DNA of 64,000 nt from Gemmatimonadota bacterium (GCA_016873995.1 VGVR01000009.1:1-64000); one strand, 5' to 3'. Shown: positions 8,213 to 17,077, counted from the stretch's first letter. The notes: generated by a model from the letters alone, not told the origin. Translations and numbers: made by a program.

Positions 8213-9745
8213 ATGCGCAAAGTCCTCCTGGTCATTCTCGACGGTTGGGGTCACTCCGACTTCGGTGACCCGCCGAACCAGGGCAACGCGGTCGAGCTCG
8301 CCCGCGTGCCGACGTTCCGCCGGCTCTACGCCGAGCGCCCCCGTACGCGTCTCGCGTGCTCGGGCGCGGACGTCGGCCTCCCCGACGGGCAGATGGGCAA
8401 CTCGGAGGTCGGGCACCTGAACCTCGGTGCCGGCCGGATCGTGCATCAGGACATCGCCCGCATCGACAAGGCGATCGCGGACCGCTCGTTAGCCGAGCGG
8501 CTCGGTCTCGACGGCCTGCTCGCCCGCCTGCGGAAGCGCGGGGGCACGCTGCACGTCATCGGGCTCGTTTCCGACGGTGGCGTGCACAGCCACCAGCGGC
8601 ACTTGAACGCGCTGCTCGACGTGCTGCCGCGCGACGTGCAGGTGCGCATCCACGCGCTCACGGACGGCCGCGACACGTCGCCCAACGGGGGCGCCGGCTA
8701 CCTCGCCGACCTCGCCGCGCGCTGCGCGAAGAGCGACGCCTGCAAGATCGCCACCGTGACGGGGCGGTACTTCGCCATGGATCGCGACAAGCGCTGGGAG
8801 CGCACGAAGCGTGCGTACGATGCGATTATGTGCGGCAAGCCCGAGGTGTGGGAGGACGACGCGGGCTTCCTGCCGCAGCGCTACGCGGGGGGCGTGACCG
8901 ACGAGTTCGTGCCGCCGACGGGGATCCGCGGGGCGGGGGAGCGGGGCGTCCGCGCCGAGGACGCCGTGATCATGCTGAACTTCCGCGCCGACCGTATGCG
9001 GCAGATCGTGGCGGCGCTCGCGGTCCCGGGGTTCGACGGGTTCGCACGCGGTGGTCCGATCCCGGCCGAGATCGTGACGATGACCCAGTACGCCGACGGC
9101 CTTCCGGTGTCGCCGGCGTTCACGCCCCAGGACGTGACGCTCGGGCTCTCGGAGCTCGTGGGGAAGCGCGGCTGGAAGCAGCTCAAGACCGCGGAGACGG
9201 AGAAGTACGCGCACGTCACCTACTTCTTCAACGGCGGGGAAGAGACGCCCTGGCCCGGCGAGGACCGCGTGCTGATCCCTTCTCCGAAGGTGGCGACGTA
9301 CGACCTGCAGCCGGAGATGAGCGCGCGCGGCGTGGCGGATGCGGTGATCGACGGTGTGCGCGGCGGTCGGTACCACTTCATCCTGGTGAACTTCGCCAAC
9401 CCGGACATGGTGGGGCACACCGGATCGATCCCCGCGGCCGTGAAGGCGGTCAAGACCGTGGACGCGTGCCTTGCGGATATCCTGAACGCAGTGAGCGACA
9501 ACCCGGAGTGGGTCACGCTCGTGACGGCCGACCACGGCAACTGCGAGAAGATGATCGACGAGAAGGGGAACGTGCACACGGCGCATACCACCGAGCCCGT
9601 CGACCTGATCGTCTTCGACCCGACGGGTCGAAAGACCGTCCTGTCGGGCCCCGGTCGACTCGCCGACGTCGCGCCCACGGTGCTCGGTTACCTCGAGCTG
9701 CCCGCGCCGCCGCAGATGGACGGCCGCGACCTGGTGGGTCGCTGA
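8213..9745 (+). CDS. gpmI: 2,3-bisphosphoglycerate-independent phosphoglycerate mutase
   Basis: 510 residues, the standard length. It interconverts 3- and 2-phosphoglycerate in glycolysis using two Mn2+ ions. The N-terminus VILDGWGHSDFGDPPNQGNA carries a metal-binding Asp, and GQMGNSEVGHLNLGAGR carries the catalytic Ser. TDGRDTSPNGG, DRDKRWERT and the late TADHGNCE and HTAHTTEPV motifs complete the alkaline-phosphatase-like metal site. All key residues are intact. It is followed within 2 bp by a tiny repeat-rich ORF and then a TPR protein. Confidence 0.97.
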   Translation: MRKVLLVILDGWGHSDFGDPPNQGNAVELARVPTFRRLYAERPRTRLACSGADVGLPDGQMGNSEVGHLNLGAGRIVHQDIARIDKAIADRSLAERLGLDGLLARLRKRGGTLHVIGLVSDGGVHSHQRHLNALLDVLPRDVQVRIHALTDGRDTSPNGGAGYLADLAARCAKSDACKIATVTGRYFAMDRDKRWERTKRAYDAIMCGKPEVWEDDAGFLPQRYAGGVTDEFVPPTGIRGAGERGVRAEDAVIMLNFRADRMRQIVAALAVPGFDGFARGGPIPAEIVTMTQYADGLPVSPAFTPQDVTLGLSELVGKRGWKQLKTAETEKYAHVTYFFNGGEETPWPGEDRVLIPSPKVATYDLQPEMSARGVADAVIDGVRGGRYHFILVNFANPDMVGHTGSIPAAVKAVKTVDACLADILNAVSDNPEWVTLVTADHGNCEKMIDEKGNVHTAHTTEPVDLIVFDPTGRKTVLSGPGRLADVAPTVLGYLELPAPPQMDGRDLVGR

Positions 9746-9747
9746 GC

Positions 9748-9858
9748 ATGACGAAAGGGAACGCGGTGTCGATCGGGGCCACCGCAGCGTCGAGCTGGGC
9801 GTCGGCCGCGGCATCGACCCGGGCGTCCACCGCGGTGTCGACCGGGGCGTCCCGCTAG
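9748..9858 (+). other. Repeat-built mini-ORF between gpmI and the TPR gene
   Basis: A 36-codon ORF begins 2 bp after the gpmI stop and ends in TAGTG, overlapping the TPR gene's GTG start. Nearly all of it is Ala/Ser/Thr encoded by degenerate 24-bp units at 9766-9786 (shortened), 9787-9810, 9811-9834 and 9835-9858, each with a TCGA...GGGCGTC core. It may be a translational-coupling bridge rather than a functional peptide. The repeat is clear; expression is a guess. Confidence 0.35.
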
Positions 9859-10697
9859 TGGAGCTCGAGACGCTTCTCGAGCGCGCACACACGCTCGGGG
9901 AGGAGGGCGACTGGGGCGGCGCGGCGGAGCTGCTGCGCGAGCATCTCGAGGAGTTCGACGAGGAGCCCGCGGTGCACTGCTGGCTCGGGGTCGCCGAGCG
10001 CGAGATGGGTCTCGCGGGTGTCGCGTACGAGCGCTTCAAGCGGGCGCTCGAGCTCGAGCCGGCGGATCCTCATGTGCTGGCGACAGCGGGGAGCGGCATC
10101 GCGCTCTTCGACGACCCCGACGCGGAGCGGGCGCTTCGCACGGCCGCGCTCACTGCTCCCGACGTGCCGCTCGCGCGCCTGATGTATGGTGCGTATCTGG
10201 CTCGCGAGGGGTTCACCGAGGACGCGCTGCGCGAGCTCAAGGCCGCGCGCGAGCTCGACCCCGACGACGCGCAGATCGCGTACGAGCTGGGCGTGGGGTA
10301 CGCGCTCACCGGCCGCACCGATGAGGCGTGCGACGCAGTGGGAGACGCCGTGCGCCTCGACCCCGACGACGGCTGGGTGCGTACCGTGTTCGGCCTCCTC
10401 CTGCTCGAGGCCGGCCGCGACGAGGAAGCGACGGGCGAGCTGATCTCGGGCGCCCGCGCGAGCTCGGACGACGTGGACGCCCAGCTCGTCGCCGCGCTGG
10501 CCGCTGCCGCGACGGGCCTCGACGACACGGCCGTCGAAATGCTGGAGCGGGCGCGTATCCTGGCAGCGGAAGGAGACCTCGCGCTGGTCGCCGACGTGGA
10601 GGAGCGCATCGACGCGGGTGCGGAGGACGCAGGTGCCGAGCTGCGCGAGGACTTCGCGCCCGACATGCTGCGCAGCCGACTGCAGGAACGTCCTTAG
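9858..10697 (+). CDS. Tetratricopeptide-repeat protein
   Basis: 279 residues, very acidic, built of TPR-like helix pairs: GDWGGAAELLREHLEE, AGVAYERFKRALELEPADP, FTEDALRELKAARELDPDD, TDEACDAVGDAVRLDPDD and further degenerate copies. TPRs form protein-binding superhelices. No signal peptide or membrane helix is seen, so it is probably cytoplasmic. The GTG start overlaps the stop of the upstream mini-ORF. The M16 protease pair follows after 45 bp, and a link to envelope protein handling is possible but unproven. Confidence 0.8.
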   Translation: MELETLLERAHTLGEEGDWGGAAELLREHLEEFDEEPAVHCWLGVAEREMGLAGVAYERFKRALELEPADPHVLATAGSGIALFDDPDAERALRTAALTAPDVPLARLMYGAYLAREGFTEDALRELKAARELDPDDAQIAYELGVGYALTGRTDEACDAVGDAVRLDPDDGWVRTVFGLLLLEAGRDEEATGELISGARASSDDVDAQLVAALAAAATGLDDTAVEMLERARILAAEGDLALVADVEERIDAGAEDAGAELREDFAPDMLRSRLQERP

Positions 10698-10742
10698 GAA
10701 GTCCGAGCAAACGTCCGCCAGGAATCGTCTCCAGGAGAGCCC

Positions 10743-12026
10743 GTGAGCCGACTGCACGTACCCTTCGAGCGCCATCGCCTGGCCAACGGGCTGAAGGTCG
10801 TTCTCTCGCCCGACCGGACGGTGCCGATCGTGGCCGTGAACCTCTGGTACGGCGTCGGATCGCGGAACGAGCCCACCGGCAAGACCGGCTTCGCGCACCT
10901 CTTCGAGCACATGATGTTCCAGGGGTCGGCCCACGTGCCGAAGAACAAGCACTTCGAGTTGATCGAGCGGGTGGGCGGCACGCTCAACGCCACGACGTGG
11001 TTCGATCGCACCAACTACTTCGACACAGTGCCGTCGCATCACCTCGAGCTGGCGCTCTGGCTGGAGTCCGACCGCATGGGGTGGATGCTCCCGGCGATGG
11101 ATCAGGCCAAGCTCGACAACCAGCGCGACGTGGTGAAGAACGAGAAGCGGCAGCGCTACGACAACCAGCCGTACGGCGACTGGGACGAGCGCCTGCAGGC
11201 GATGATGTATCCGCCGGAGCATCCCTATCACCACACGGTGATCGGGTCGATGGAGGATCTCGAGGCTGCCACGCTCCAGGACGTCGAGCGGTTCTTCACG
11301 ACGTTCTACGTGCCGAACAACGCAGTGCTCACAGTGGCGGGAGACTTCGACAGGGACCAGGCGCTCGCACTCATCGGGCGATACTTCGGCGAGATCCAGT
11401 CCGGGGGCGCGCTGCCGCCGATCCCGGGCACGATTGATCTGCCGGCGAAGCTCGGCGCGACCGTCCGCGACCACGTCGTCGCCGACGTCCCGCTCCCCCG
11501 CGTGATCATGGCGTTCCGCACTCCGCCGTTTTCGGCGGACGACTTCGCTACAGCCGAGGTCGCGCGCGCGCTGCTCGGCATGGGGCGGGCGTCGCGCCTC
11601 TACCGCGCCCTGGTGCGCGAGCGGCGGGTGGCCAAGAGCGTGGTGACCTACATCTATCCTCTTCTGACCGGCGGCTCCACGCTGCTCACGTGGGCGACGG
11701 GATACCCGGGGGCCGACCTCGATGCACTCGAGCAGGCTCTGTCCGAGGAGATCGAGGGGTTGGCGGATGCAGACCAGGCCGAGGTGGATCGCGCCATCGC
11801 GCTCGCCGAGACGGACCTGGTGAGCTCGCTCGAGCGGGTCGCGACGCGCGCGGATCTCCTGTCGATGTTCGAGCTGTACTTCGACGATCCGGGGCGGGTG
11901 AACAGCGAGCTCGACCGCCTGCGCGCCGTCACGGTGGATCAAGTCCGCGCGTTCGCGCGTGAGCGTATGGGTGCCGACAACCGCGCCGTGCTGACGTACG
12001 AGCCACGGGCGGAGGTGGCCTCGTGA
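10743..12026 (+). CDS. M16-family zinc protease (catalytic subunit)
   Basis: 427 residues. The inverted zinc motif HxxEH is at residues 52-56 (HLFEHMMFQGS), with the distal Glu in DVVKNEKRQRYDNQPYG. GTLNATTWFDRTNYF is also typical of M16B proteins. These work as a clam-shell with a second, inactive subunit, and that subunit is the next gene. The GTG start follows CCAGGAGAGCCC. No convincing signal peptide is seen. The pair probably degrades peptides or envelope proteins. Confidence 0.93.
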   Translation: MSRLHVPFERHRLANGLKVVLSPDRTVPIVAVNLWYGVGSRNEPTGKTGFAHLFEHMMFQGSAHVPKNKHFELIERVGGTLNATTWFDRTNYFDTVPSHHLELALWLESDRMGWMLPAMDQAKLDNQRDVVKNEKRQRYDNQPYGDWDERLQAMMYPPEHPYHHTVIGSMEDLEAATLQDVERFFTTFYVPNNAVLTVAGDFDRDQALALIGRYFGEIQSGGALPPIPGTIDLPAKLGATVRDHVVADVPLPRVIMAFRTPPFSADDFATAEVARALLGMGRASRLYRALVRERRVAKSVVTYIYPLLTGGSTLLTWATGYPGADLDALEQALSEEIEGLADADQAEVDRAIALAETDLVSSLERVATRADLLSMFELYFDDPGRVNSELDRLRAVTVDQVRAFARERMGADNRAVLTYEPRAEVAS

Positions 12027-13393
12027 TCGCGCTCGATCGCACGGCTCCGCCGAAGCCAGGCGTCATCCGGCACTACGACTTTCCACCGGTGGAGCGGCGC
12101 GCGCTGTCGAACGGCCTCGACCTGCGCGTGGCTCGGCTCGGGCGTCTTCCCGTCGCGAGCGTGCGCCTGTTCATGCGCGCGGGCGAAGCGGCGCTCCGCC
12201 CGGAGCGCGCGGGGCTCGCGGTGCTGACGGCCGATGCGCTCGACGGCGGCACGAAGCGACGCAGCGGGACTGCGCTGGCGGAGGCGCTCGAGAGCATCGG
12301 CGCGCGACTCGACGCCAGCACCGGCTGGGAGGGCACCAGCGTCGACCTCTATTGCCTGGCGGATCGCCTTCCCGAAGCCATGCACCTCCTGGCCGAGCTC
12401 GTGTGCGAGCCGTCGTTCCCGGAGGAGGAAGTGGAGCGGGCGCGAGGTCAGCACCTCGCCGGGCTTCGCCAAAGGGTCATGGATCCCGGCACTCTCGCCA
12501 GCGACGTGGCGCTCACGCGCTACTACGCGGCGAGCGTCCCCTACGCCCGGCCGCTCGACGGCAGCGTCGAGACGGCATCGCGCCTCGGGCGCGACGATCT
12601 CGCGGGATACGCGGACGCCAACCTGCGGCCGGCTGGCGGCGGGCTGATCGCCGTCGGCGACTTGGACTCGCGCGAAGTCGCCGCGCTCGCGGAGCAGTGT
12701 CTGGGCGGGTGGACGGGGCGGCCGGCACTCGCGGAGGATTTTGCCGCGCGCGCGGATGCCGAGACGTGCCGCGTGGTCGTCGTGGACCGCCCGGGCTCGG
12801 TCCAGTCGGAGGTCCGCGTCGGGCACGTCGGCGTGGCGAGGTCCACGCCGGACTACTTCGCGCTCTCGGTGGTGAACCTCGTGCTCGGCGGCATGTTCAC
12901 CAGCCGACTCAACTTGAACCTGCGGGAGCAGCACGGTTTCACGTACGGCGTGCGCTCCGGGTTCTCGTTCCGCGGTCAGCCGGGGCCGTTCGAGGTATCG
13001 ACCGCCGTCGGGAACGAGCAGACAGCGCCCGCGGTGCGGGAGATCCTCGCGGAGCTGTCGCTGATGGCGGAGAAGGGGCCGACGGAAGAGGAGGTCTCGG
13101 CGGCGCGTGACTTCGCCGCAGGCATCTTCGGGATCCAGCTGGAGACGTCGAGCCAGATCGGCTCGCGACTGACGCATCTGGTCGTGTACGGACTGCCGGA
13201 CGGTTACTACCACCGCTACCGCGACGACGTGCGAGCCGTCACCGTCGACGCCGCGGTCGAGTCGGCTCGGCGCCACATCCGGCCGGGACAGGCGCAGATC
13301 GTGGTGGTGGGCGACGCCAGCCAGGTCGCGGGTCCCCTCGAGGCCCTGGGGGTGGGCCCGGTCGAGGTCCGAGCGGTGCAACCGAACGGCTGA
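12023..13393 (+). CDS. M16-family protease, non-catalytic partner subunit
   Basis: 456 residues with the M16 two-domain fold (N-terminal LSNGLDLRVARLGRLPVASV, C-terminal GGMFTSRLNLNLREQHGFTYGV with the conserved R/Y pair). The zinc motif is absent: where HxxEH should be, the sequence reads LTADALDGGTKRR. This is the usual picture for the inactive half of bacterial PqqF/MPP-like heterodimers. It overlaps the catalytic subunit by 4 bp (GTGA), ensuring balanced translation. A short GTCGGG/CCCGAC hairpin at 13394-13412 follows. Confidence 0.92.
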   Translation: MIALDRTAPPKPGVIRHYDFPPVERRALSNGLDLRVARLGRLPVASVRLFMRAGEAALRPERAGLAVLTADALDGGTKRRSGTALAEALESIGARLDASTGWEGTSVDLYCLADRLPEAMHLLAELVCEPSFPEEEVERARGQHLAGLRQRVMDPGTLASDVALTRYYAASVPYARPLDGSVETASRLGRDDLAGYADANLRPAGGGLIAVGDLDSREVAALAEQCLGGWTGRPALAEDFAARADAETCRVVVVDRPGSVQSEVRVGHVGVARSTPDYFALSVVNLVLGGMFTSRLNLNLREQHGFTYGVRSGFSFRGQPGPFEVSTAVGNEQTAPAVREILAELSLMAEKGPTEEEVSAARDFAAGIFGIQLETSSQIGSRLTHLVVYGLPDGYYHRYRDDVRAVTVDAAVESARRHIRPGQAQIVVVGDASQVAGPLEALGVGPVEVRAVQPNG

Positions 13394-13523
13394 GTCGGGC
13401 GTCCCACCCGACAGGCAGGTTCGCGGCCGGGGTCCTGCCAGGCTGTCCATGCCGGTCCGTCTCATTCGTCACATGAGTAGGACGGTTGCCCCGAAAGGCC
13501 CGTGATTCCTGGCCCTCGGGGGG

Positions 13524-13539
13524 TGGCACAGTGCCTGCA
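13524..13539 (+). promoter_or_regulatory. Possible sigma-54-type promoter before the ECF sigma gene
   Basis: TGGCAC (13524-13529), five bases, then CTGCA (13535-13539) matches the -24/-12 pattern: invariant GG and GC separated by exactly 10 bp, with one deviation (C for T). It lies 65 bp upstream of the sigma factor start. No rpoN or enhancer-binding protein is visible in the window. Confidence 0.35.
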
Positions 13540-13604
13540 TTACCGCAGGGCCGTATCATGAAGTCGCCCGGGCAGCTGGATCGCCCACACCAGGGAGGTG
13601 GGGA

Positions 13605-14258
13605 ATGGCCAGGTTGCGGATGAACACGGAGATCGAGCCCCGCGTGGGGACCGGGGAAGCCAAGCAACACAGGCTTCACCTCGGCGAGCTGAGCGACGCC
13701 CAGGTGGTGCAGGCGTCTCTCGACGGCGATACGCGCGCGTTCGGCGAGCTCGTCCGCCGCTACGACCAGCGCCTGCTCAACTTCGTCTATCGCACCATCG
13801 GCGACCGCGAGCGCGCGCAGGATCTGGTCCAGGAGACGTTCGTGCGGGTGTACAGGCACCTGCAGCGCTTCGACCCGTCGAAGAAGTTCTCGACCTGGAT
13901 CTACACCATCGCGAGCAACCTCGCGAAGAACGAGCTGCGCAACCGCTCCAGGAATCCGCTGGTCCTCTTCCAGACGCTCAAGAAGAACTGGGACGCGGAC
14001 CACCGCCCGCTCGAGTGGGAGGACACGCAGTACAAGCCGGACGACCTCTTCCGGAAGCGGCACCTGCGCAAGAAGGTCGAGGAAGCGGTCGCCCAGCTCC
14101 CCGAGCATCACCGGATCGTGTTCGTGCTCCGCGAGATGGAGGGGAAGACGTACGAGGAGATCGCCGACATCACCGGGTGCAACCTCGGCACGGTGAAGAG
14201 CCGGCTGAACCGGGCGAGGAACAACTTCGCGCACATCATCGCGCCGTTGATCGACTGA
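13605..14258 (+). CDS. ECF-type RNA polymerase sigma factor
   Basis: 217 residues. Region 2: AFGELVRRYDQRLLNFVYRTIGDRERAQDLVQETFVRVYRHL, then FSTWIYTIASNLAKNELRNR. Region 4: VEEAVAQLPEHHRIVFVLREMEGKTYEEIADITGCNLGTVKSRLNRAR, a helix-turn-helix for -35 recognition. It would redirect RNA polymerase to a stress or envelope regulon. GGGAGG precedes the ATG. The partner anti-sigma factor is 201 bp downstream, beyond two hairpins. The 40-residue N-terminal extension is slightly longer than usual. Confidence 0.95.
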   Translation: MARLRMNTEIEPRVGTGEAKQHRLHLGELSDAQVVQASLDGDTRAFGELVRRYDQRLLNFVYRTIGDRERAQDLVQETFVRVYRHLQRFDPSKKFSTWIYTIASNLAKNELRNRSRNPLVLFQTLKKNWDADHRPLEWEDTQYKPDDLFRKRHLRKKVEEAVAQLPEHHRIVFVLREMEGKTYEEIADITGCNLGTVKSRLNRARNNFAHIIAPLID

Positions 14259-14294
14259 GGGACCGACTGACGATCGACTGACGCGTCACGGATC

Positions 14295-14340
14295 GGCCTT
14301 CCTCGAGGAAGGCCCAGGGCCCCACCGGAACCATCCGGTG
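14295..14340 (+). promoter_or_regulatory. Two adjacent perfect hairpins between sigma and anti-sigma genes
   Basis: GGCCTTCC-TCGA-GGAAGGCC at 14295-14314 is an 8-bp perfect stem with a 4-base loop. CACCGG-AACCAT-CCGGTG at 14323-14340 follows. There is no T-run. They could lower anti-sigma transcript levels relative to sigma or stabilise the sigma mRNA end. Confidence 0.5.
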
Positions 14341-14459
14341 CGGCCTTCGTACGACAAGGATCGGAGCGGGAACCCAGCTTCCGACGCACTAGTATCAAAA
14401 CGGCGACACACGGTTCGGGCCGGGGGTGCCCGGATCCGGTTCGACGAACTCCAGGTGTC

Positions 14460-15017
14460 ATGGACTGTGCCACTTTCGTAGCGCGCTTCACCGACTACCT
14501 CGACGGAGACCTCTCTTCCGTCGACGCTCGGGTCATGGAAGAGCACCTGACTGGGTGCGGCTCCTGCCAGCGCTACAAGAACGTGGTCGAGCACGGTCGC
14601 TCGGTGCTCACGTCGCTCCCGGTGCCCGAGCTGCAGGAGGACTTCACCTCGAGGCTCGAGCACCGACTCCTGCACGTTGCGGACGAGCGAGCGCTGCCCG
14701 AAGAGGTCGCGTCACGGGCCCCCGCGCTGGCCGTGCTCGGCGTGGCCGTCCTGCTCACGGTGGTCGCCTGGTCGCCGGTCCTCATCGGCGGTGCCCCGGT
14801 GGTGCAGCTCGCACCGATCGTCGTGGATCACGCGCCGGTGGAGCTCCCTCCGCTCACGATCCGCAAAGCCCTGAGCCCGTCCGACCAGCCCGATGATCTG
14901 CCCCAGCTCGACCGCAACATCTGGGAGGACGTTCCCCTCTACGAGTACTCGCCCCTGTCGCGTCGCTACCAGGAATCCGCGCGCACACGGCAGGTCGGTC
15001 TTGGAACGGGTCGCTAG
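14460..15017 (+). CDS. Zinc-finger (zf-HC2) transmembrane anti-sigma factor
   Basis: 185 residues. The cytoplasmic ZAS domain has Cys3 and HLTGCGSC (His and two Cys), which binds zinc and sequesters the ECF sigma factor encoded just upstream. One membrane helix spans about residues 85-105 (LAVLGVAVLLTVVAWSPVLI). The remaining 80 residues would be periplasmic and end ...RTRQVGLGTGR. The TAG stop lies inside the first bases of a palindromic element (15014-15179), so the natural C-terminus may have been altered by its insertion. Confidence 0.92.
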   Translation: MDCATFVARFTDYLDGDLSSVDARVMEEHLTGCGSCQRYKNVVEHGRSVLTSLPVPELQEDFTSRLEHRLLHVADERALPEEVASRAPALAVLGVAVLLTVVAWSPVLIGGAPVVQLAPIVVDHAPVELPPLTIRKALSPSDQPDDLPQLDRNIWEDVPLYEYSPLSRRYQESARTRQVGLGTGR

Positions 15018-15179
15018 TGGTTCGTCCCCGAAGTCCATTGTAGAACCGAGGGTGCCGATGCGCCGCTCGGGCAAGGCGCGACGACGAGGAATAGCAGCGC
15101 TATTTCGAGGAGGAGCAACGCCGCCCCAGCGGATGCAGCGGCAGCCGAATTCCAAGGGACTTCGGGGACGAGCCACTAG
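15014..15179. mobile_element. MITE-like 166-bp palindromic element
   Basis: The two ends are inverted copies: CTAGTGGTTCGTCCCCGAAG at 15014-15033 matches the complement of 15160-15179 with one change, and similarity continues inward. The centre GAATAGC-AGC-GCTATTT is also paired, so the whole element can fold into one long imperfect hairpin. No ORF is inside. Both termini carry CTAG, possibly a 4-bp target site. It fills most of the gap between the anti-sigma gene and holA and supplies the anti-sigma stop codon. Confidence 0.65.
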
Positions 15180-15236
15180 GCGCAGCGCTCTCGCAGCTCA
15201 TCGCCCCTCGCCGGGGGCCCCAGGGAGTCGACTCGC

Positions 15237-16235
15237 GTGACGCTCGAGGCCTTTCCGCGTCTGCGCGGCGCCAAGGGGGGCGCGTTCTATCTGCACGGCG
15301 AGGATCACTTCCGGAAGGAGGAGGTGATTCGCGCGTTGGTGAACGCGCACGTGGACCCCGGCACGCGCGACTTCAATCTCGATCAGCTACGCGGGAGCGA
15401 GGTCGAGCCGCAGACGCTCGCCTCTGTGCTCGCCACGCCACCGATGATGGCCGAGTGGCGCGTCGTGGTGCTGCGCGAAGTCGAGGGCATCGCGGGCTCC
15501 AAGCATGCGCGCGAAGAGCTGCTGCGCGTCGCCACCTCTCCGCCACCAGGCCTCGCCCTCATCATGAGTGCCACGGTACCGAAGGGCTCGAAGGCGAAGT
15601 TCTACACGGACCTCGCGCGCGTCTCGCGCTCGGTCGAGCTCGAGGCGATGGCGGATGCGGACGTGCCCGGCTGGATTCTGGAGCGCGCCGAACAGGTGCA
15701 TGGCTTGCAGTTCGACGTGGATGCGGCGCGTGCGCTCGGGGCGGCGATCGGCGCGAACCTCGGAGTGCTCGCGCAGGAGCTGGAGAAGCTCACCGCTTTC
15801 GTCGGTGCGCGCGCGCGCGTTACCATCGACGACGTGAATGCGGCCGGAACGAAGCTGCCCGCCCAGGATCGCTGGGAGTGGTTCGACCTGGTCGGCGGCC
15901 GGCGCTTCGAGCAGGCGCGGCTGGGACTGCCGGCGCTCTTCGCCCAAGGGGAGAGCGGCGTGAGCCTGGTGATCGGCCTGGTGACACACCTGCTCCGGTT
16001 GGGCGTCGCGGTGGAGCAGGGGCAGAGCGGGCTCGAGGAGGCGCTGCCGCCGCACCAGAGGTGGCTGGCGCGGCGAATGAAGGATCAAGCGAGGACTTGG
16101 ACCATGCCCGAGATCGAAAGCGCGCTGGCAGGGCTGCTCGACGTGGACCGACTGCTGAAGGCGAGCCCCCACACCGAGGAGCACTTCCTCGAGTCGTGGC
16201 TGCTCGCGCAGCGCGTCGCGGCGGAGGCCGCGTGA
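15237..16235 (+). CDS. holA: DNA polymerase III delta subunit
   Basis: 332 residues, the usual length. HolA opens the beta sliding clamp and is part of the clamp-loader. The family pattern is clear: FYLHGEDHFRKEEVIRAL near the N-terminus, EWRVVVLREVEGI, the degenerate AAA+ core without Walker A, LGANLGVLAQELEKL-type lid helix, and a C-terminal collar domain with HTEEHFLESWLL. The start is GTG 15237. The stop overlaps the next gene's ATG (TGATG). Confidence 0.9.
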   Translation: MTLEAFPRLRGAKGGAFYLHGEDHFRKEEVIRALVNAHVDPGTRDFNLDQLRGSEVEPQTLASVLATPPMMAEWRVVVLREVEGIAGSKHAREELLRVATSPPPGLALIMSATVPKGSKAKFYTDLARVSRSVELEAMADADVPGWILERAEQVHGLQFDVDAARALGAAIGANLGVLAQELEKLTAFVGARARVTIDDVNAAGTKLPAQDRWEWFDLVGGRRFEQARLGLPALFAQGESGVSLVIGLVTHLLRLGVAVEQGQSGLEEALPPHQRWLARRMKDQARTWTMPEIESALAGLLDVDRLLKASPHTEEHFLESWLLAQRVAAEAA

Positions 16236-17077
16236 TGCGCGCGCGTGGTGTGCTCACGTTGGCACTCCTGCTGCTGAGCGGAGCGCCGCTCGCCGGGCAG
16301 AGCCTCGACCGCGTCGAAGAGCTCGCGCGTCTCGGGCGGACGGAGGAGGCGCGCACGCTGCTCCAGCAGTGGTGGAACGAGGCGCGGGACGGGGCGCCGC
16401 AGCGCGACCTCCAACGTGGGCTCTGGCTGCGCGGCCGCCTCACGGTCGACCCGAACCTGGCGGACCTCGACTACCAGCGGCTCGTGGTCCTCTACCCGAG
16501 CAGCCCGTTCGCGCCGCAGGCGCTTCTCCGCTTGGCCCAGTCCGCGCACGCGAACGGCGACGGCGCGGCCGCCGAGCGGCACGTCGCGACCATCGTGCGT
16601 GACTACCCGACCTCGCCCGTGCGAGCCGAGGCCGAGGGCTGGCTCCGCGGCGCCGGCACGCCGCCGCCGGCAACGGAAGCACGCCGGAGTCCTGCTCCTG
16701 CCCAGCCACCCGCGGCCGCGGCGAGGGATTCCACCGTCGCGTCGCCGCCGACGCCGGCTCCGACCCCGGCTCCAGCGCCGACGCCGATCCAGACGACGCC
16801 CCGCCCACCCGCACCCGCCGACGCGGTGCTCGAGTGGTCGGTGCAGTTCGGCGCGTTCACCGATGCAGACCGCGCGTTCGCGCTGCATGGCGAGCTGGTG
16901 GCCGCCGGGCTCGCCGCGCGCCTGGTGCGGGTGGCCGGGAGCGGGTTCGTGCACGTGCGCATCGGCCGGTTCGCCACGCGCGCAGAGGCGAGCACCCAGC
17001 TCCAGCAGGTGACCTCGCGGGGCTTCACGGCCGCGATCGTCCGCGACGACCGCGCCGAGGAGGTCGTGCGCCGCTGA
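16235..17077 (+). CDS. Exported TPR/SPOR-domain protein
   Basis: 280 residues: a signal peptide (LTLALLLLSGAPLAGQ, about residues 6-21), a TPR-like segment (LARLGRTEEARTLLQQWW, LVVLYPSSPFAPQALLRLA), a Pro/Ala-rich linker (residues about 145-195) and a C-terminal SPOR domain (WSVQFGAFTDADRAFALHGEL ... VHVRIGRFATRAEA). SPOR domains bind denuded septal peptidoglycan, so this is likely a periplasmic cell-division or envelope protein. It overlaps holA by one base. Confidence 0.88.
   Translation: MRARGVLTLALLLLSGAPLAGQSLDRVEELARLGRTEEARTLLQQWWNEARDGAPQRDLQRGLWLRGRLTVDPNLADLDYQRLVVLYPSSPFAPQALLRLAQSAHANGDGAAAERHVATIVRDYPTSPVRAEAEGWLRGAGTPPPATEARRSPAPAQPPAAAARDSTVASPPTPAPTPAPAPTPIQTTPRPPAPADAVLEWSVQFGAFTDADRAFALHGELVAAGLAARLVRVAGSGFVHVRIGRFATRAEASTQLQQVTSRGFTAAIVRDDRAEEVVRR

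Noticed and set aside
9855-11942. A 695-codon minus-strand ORF
   Set aside because: Shadow of the TPR and M16 genes caused by high GC content.
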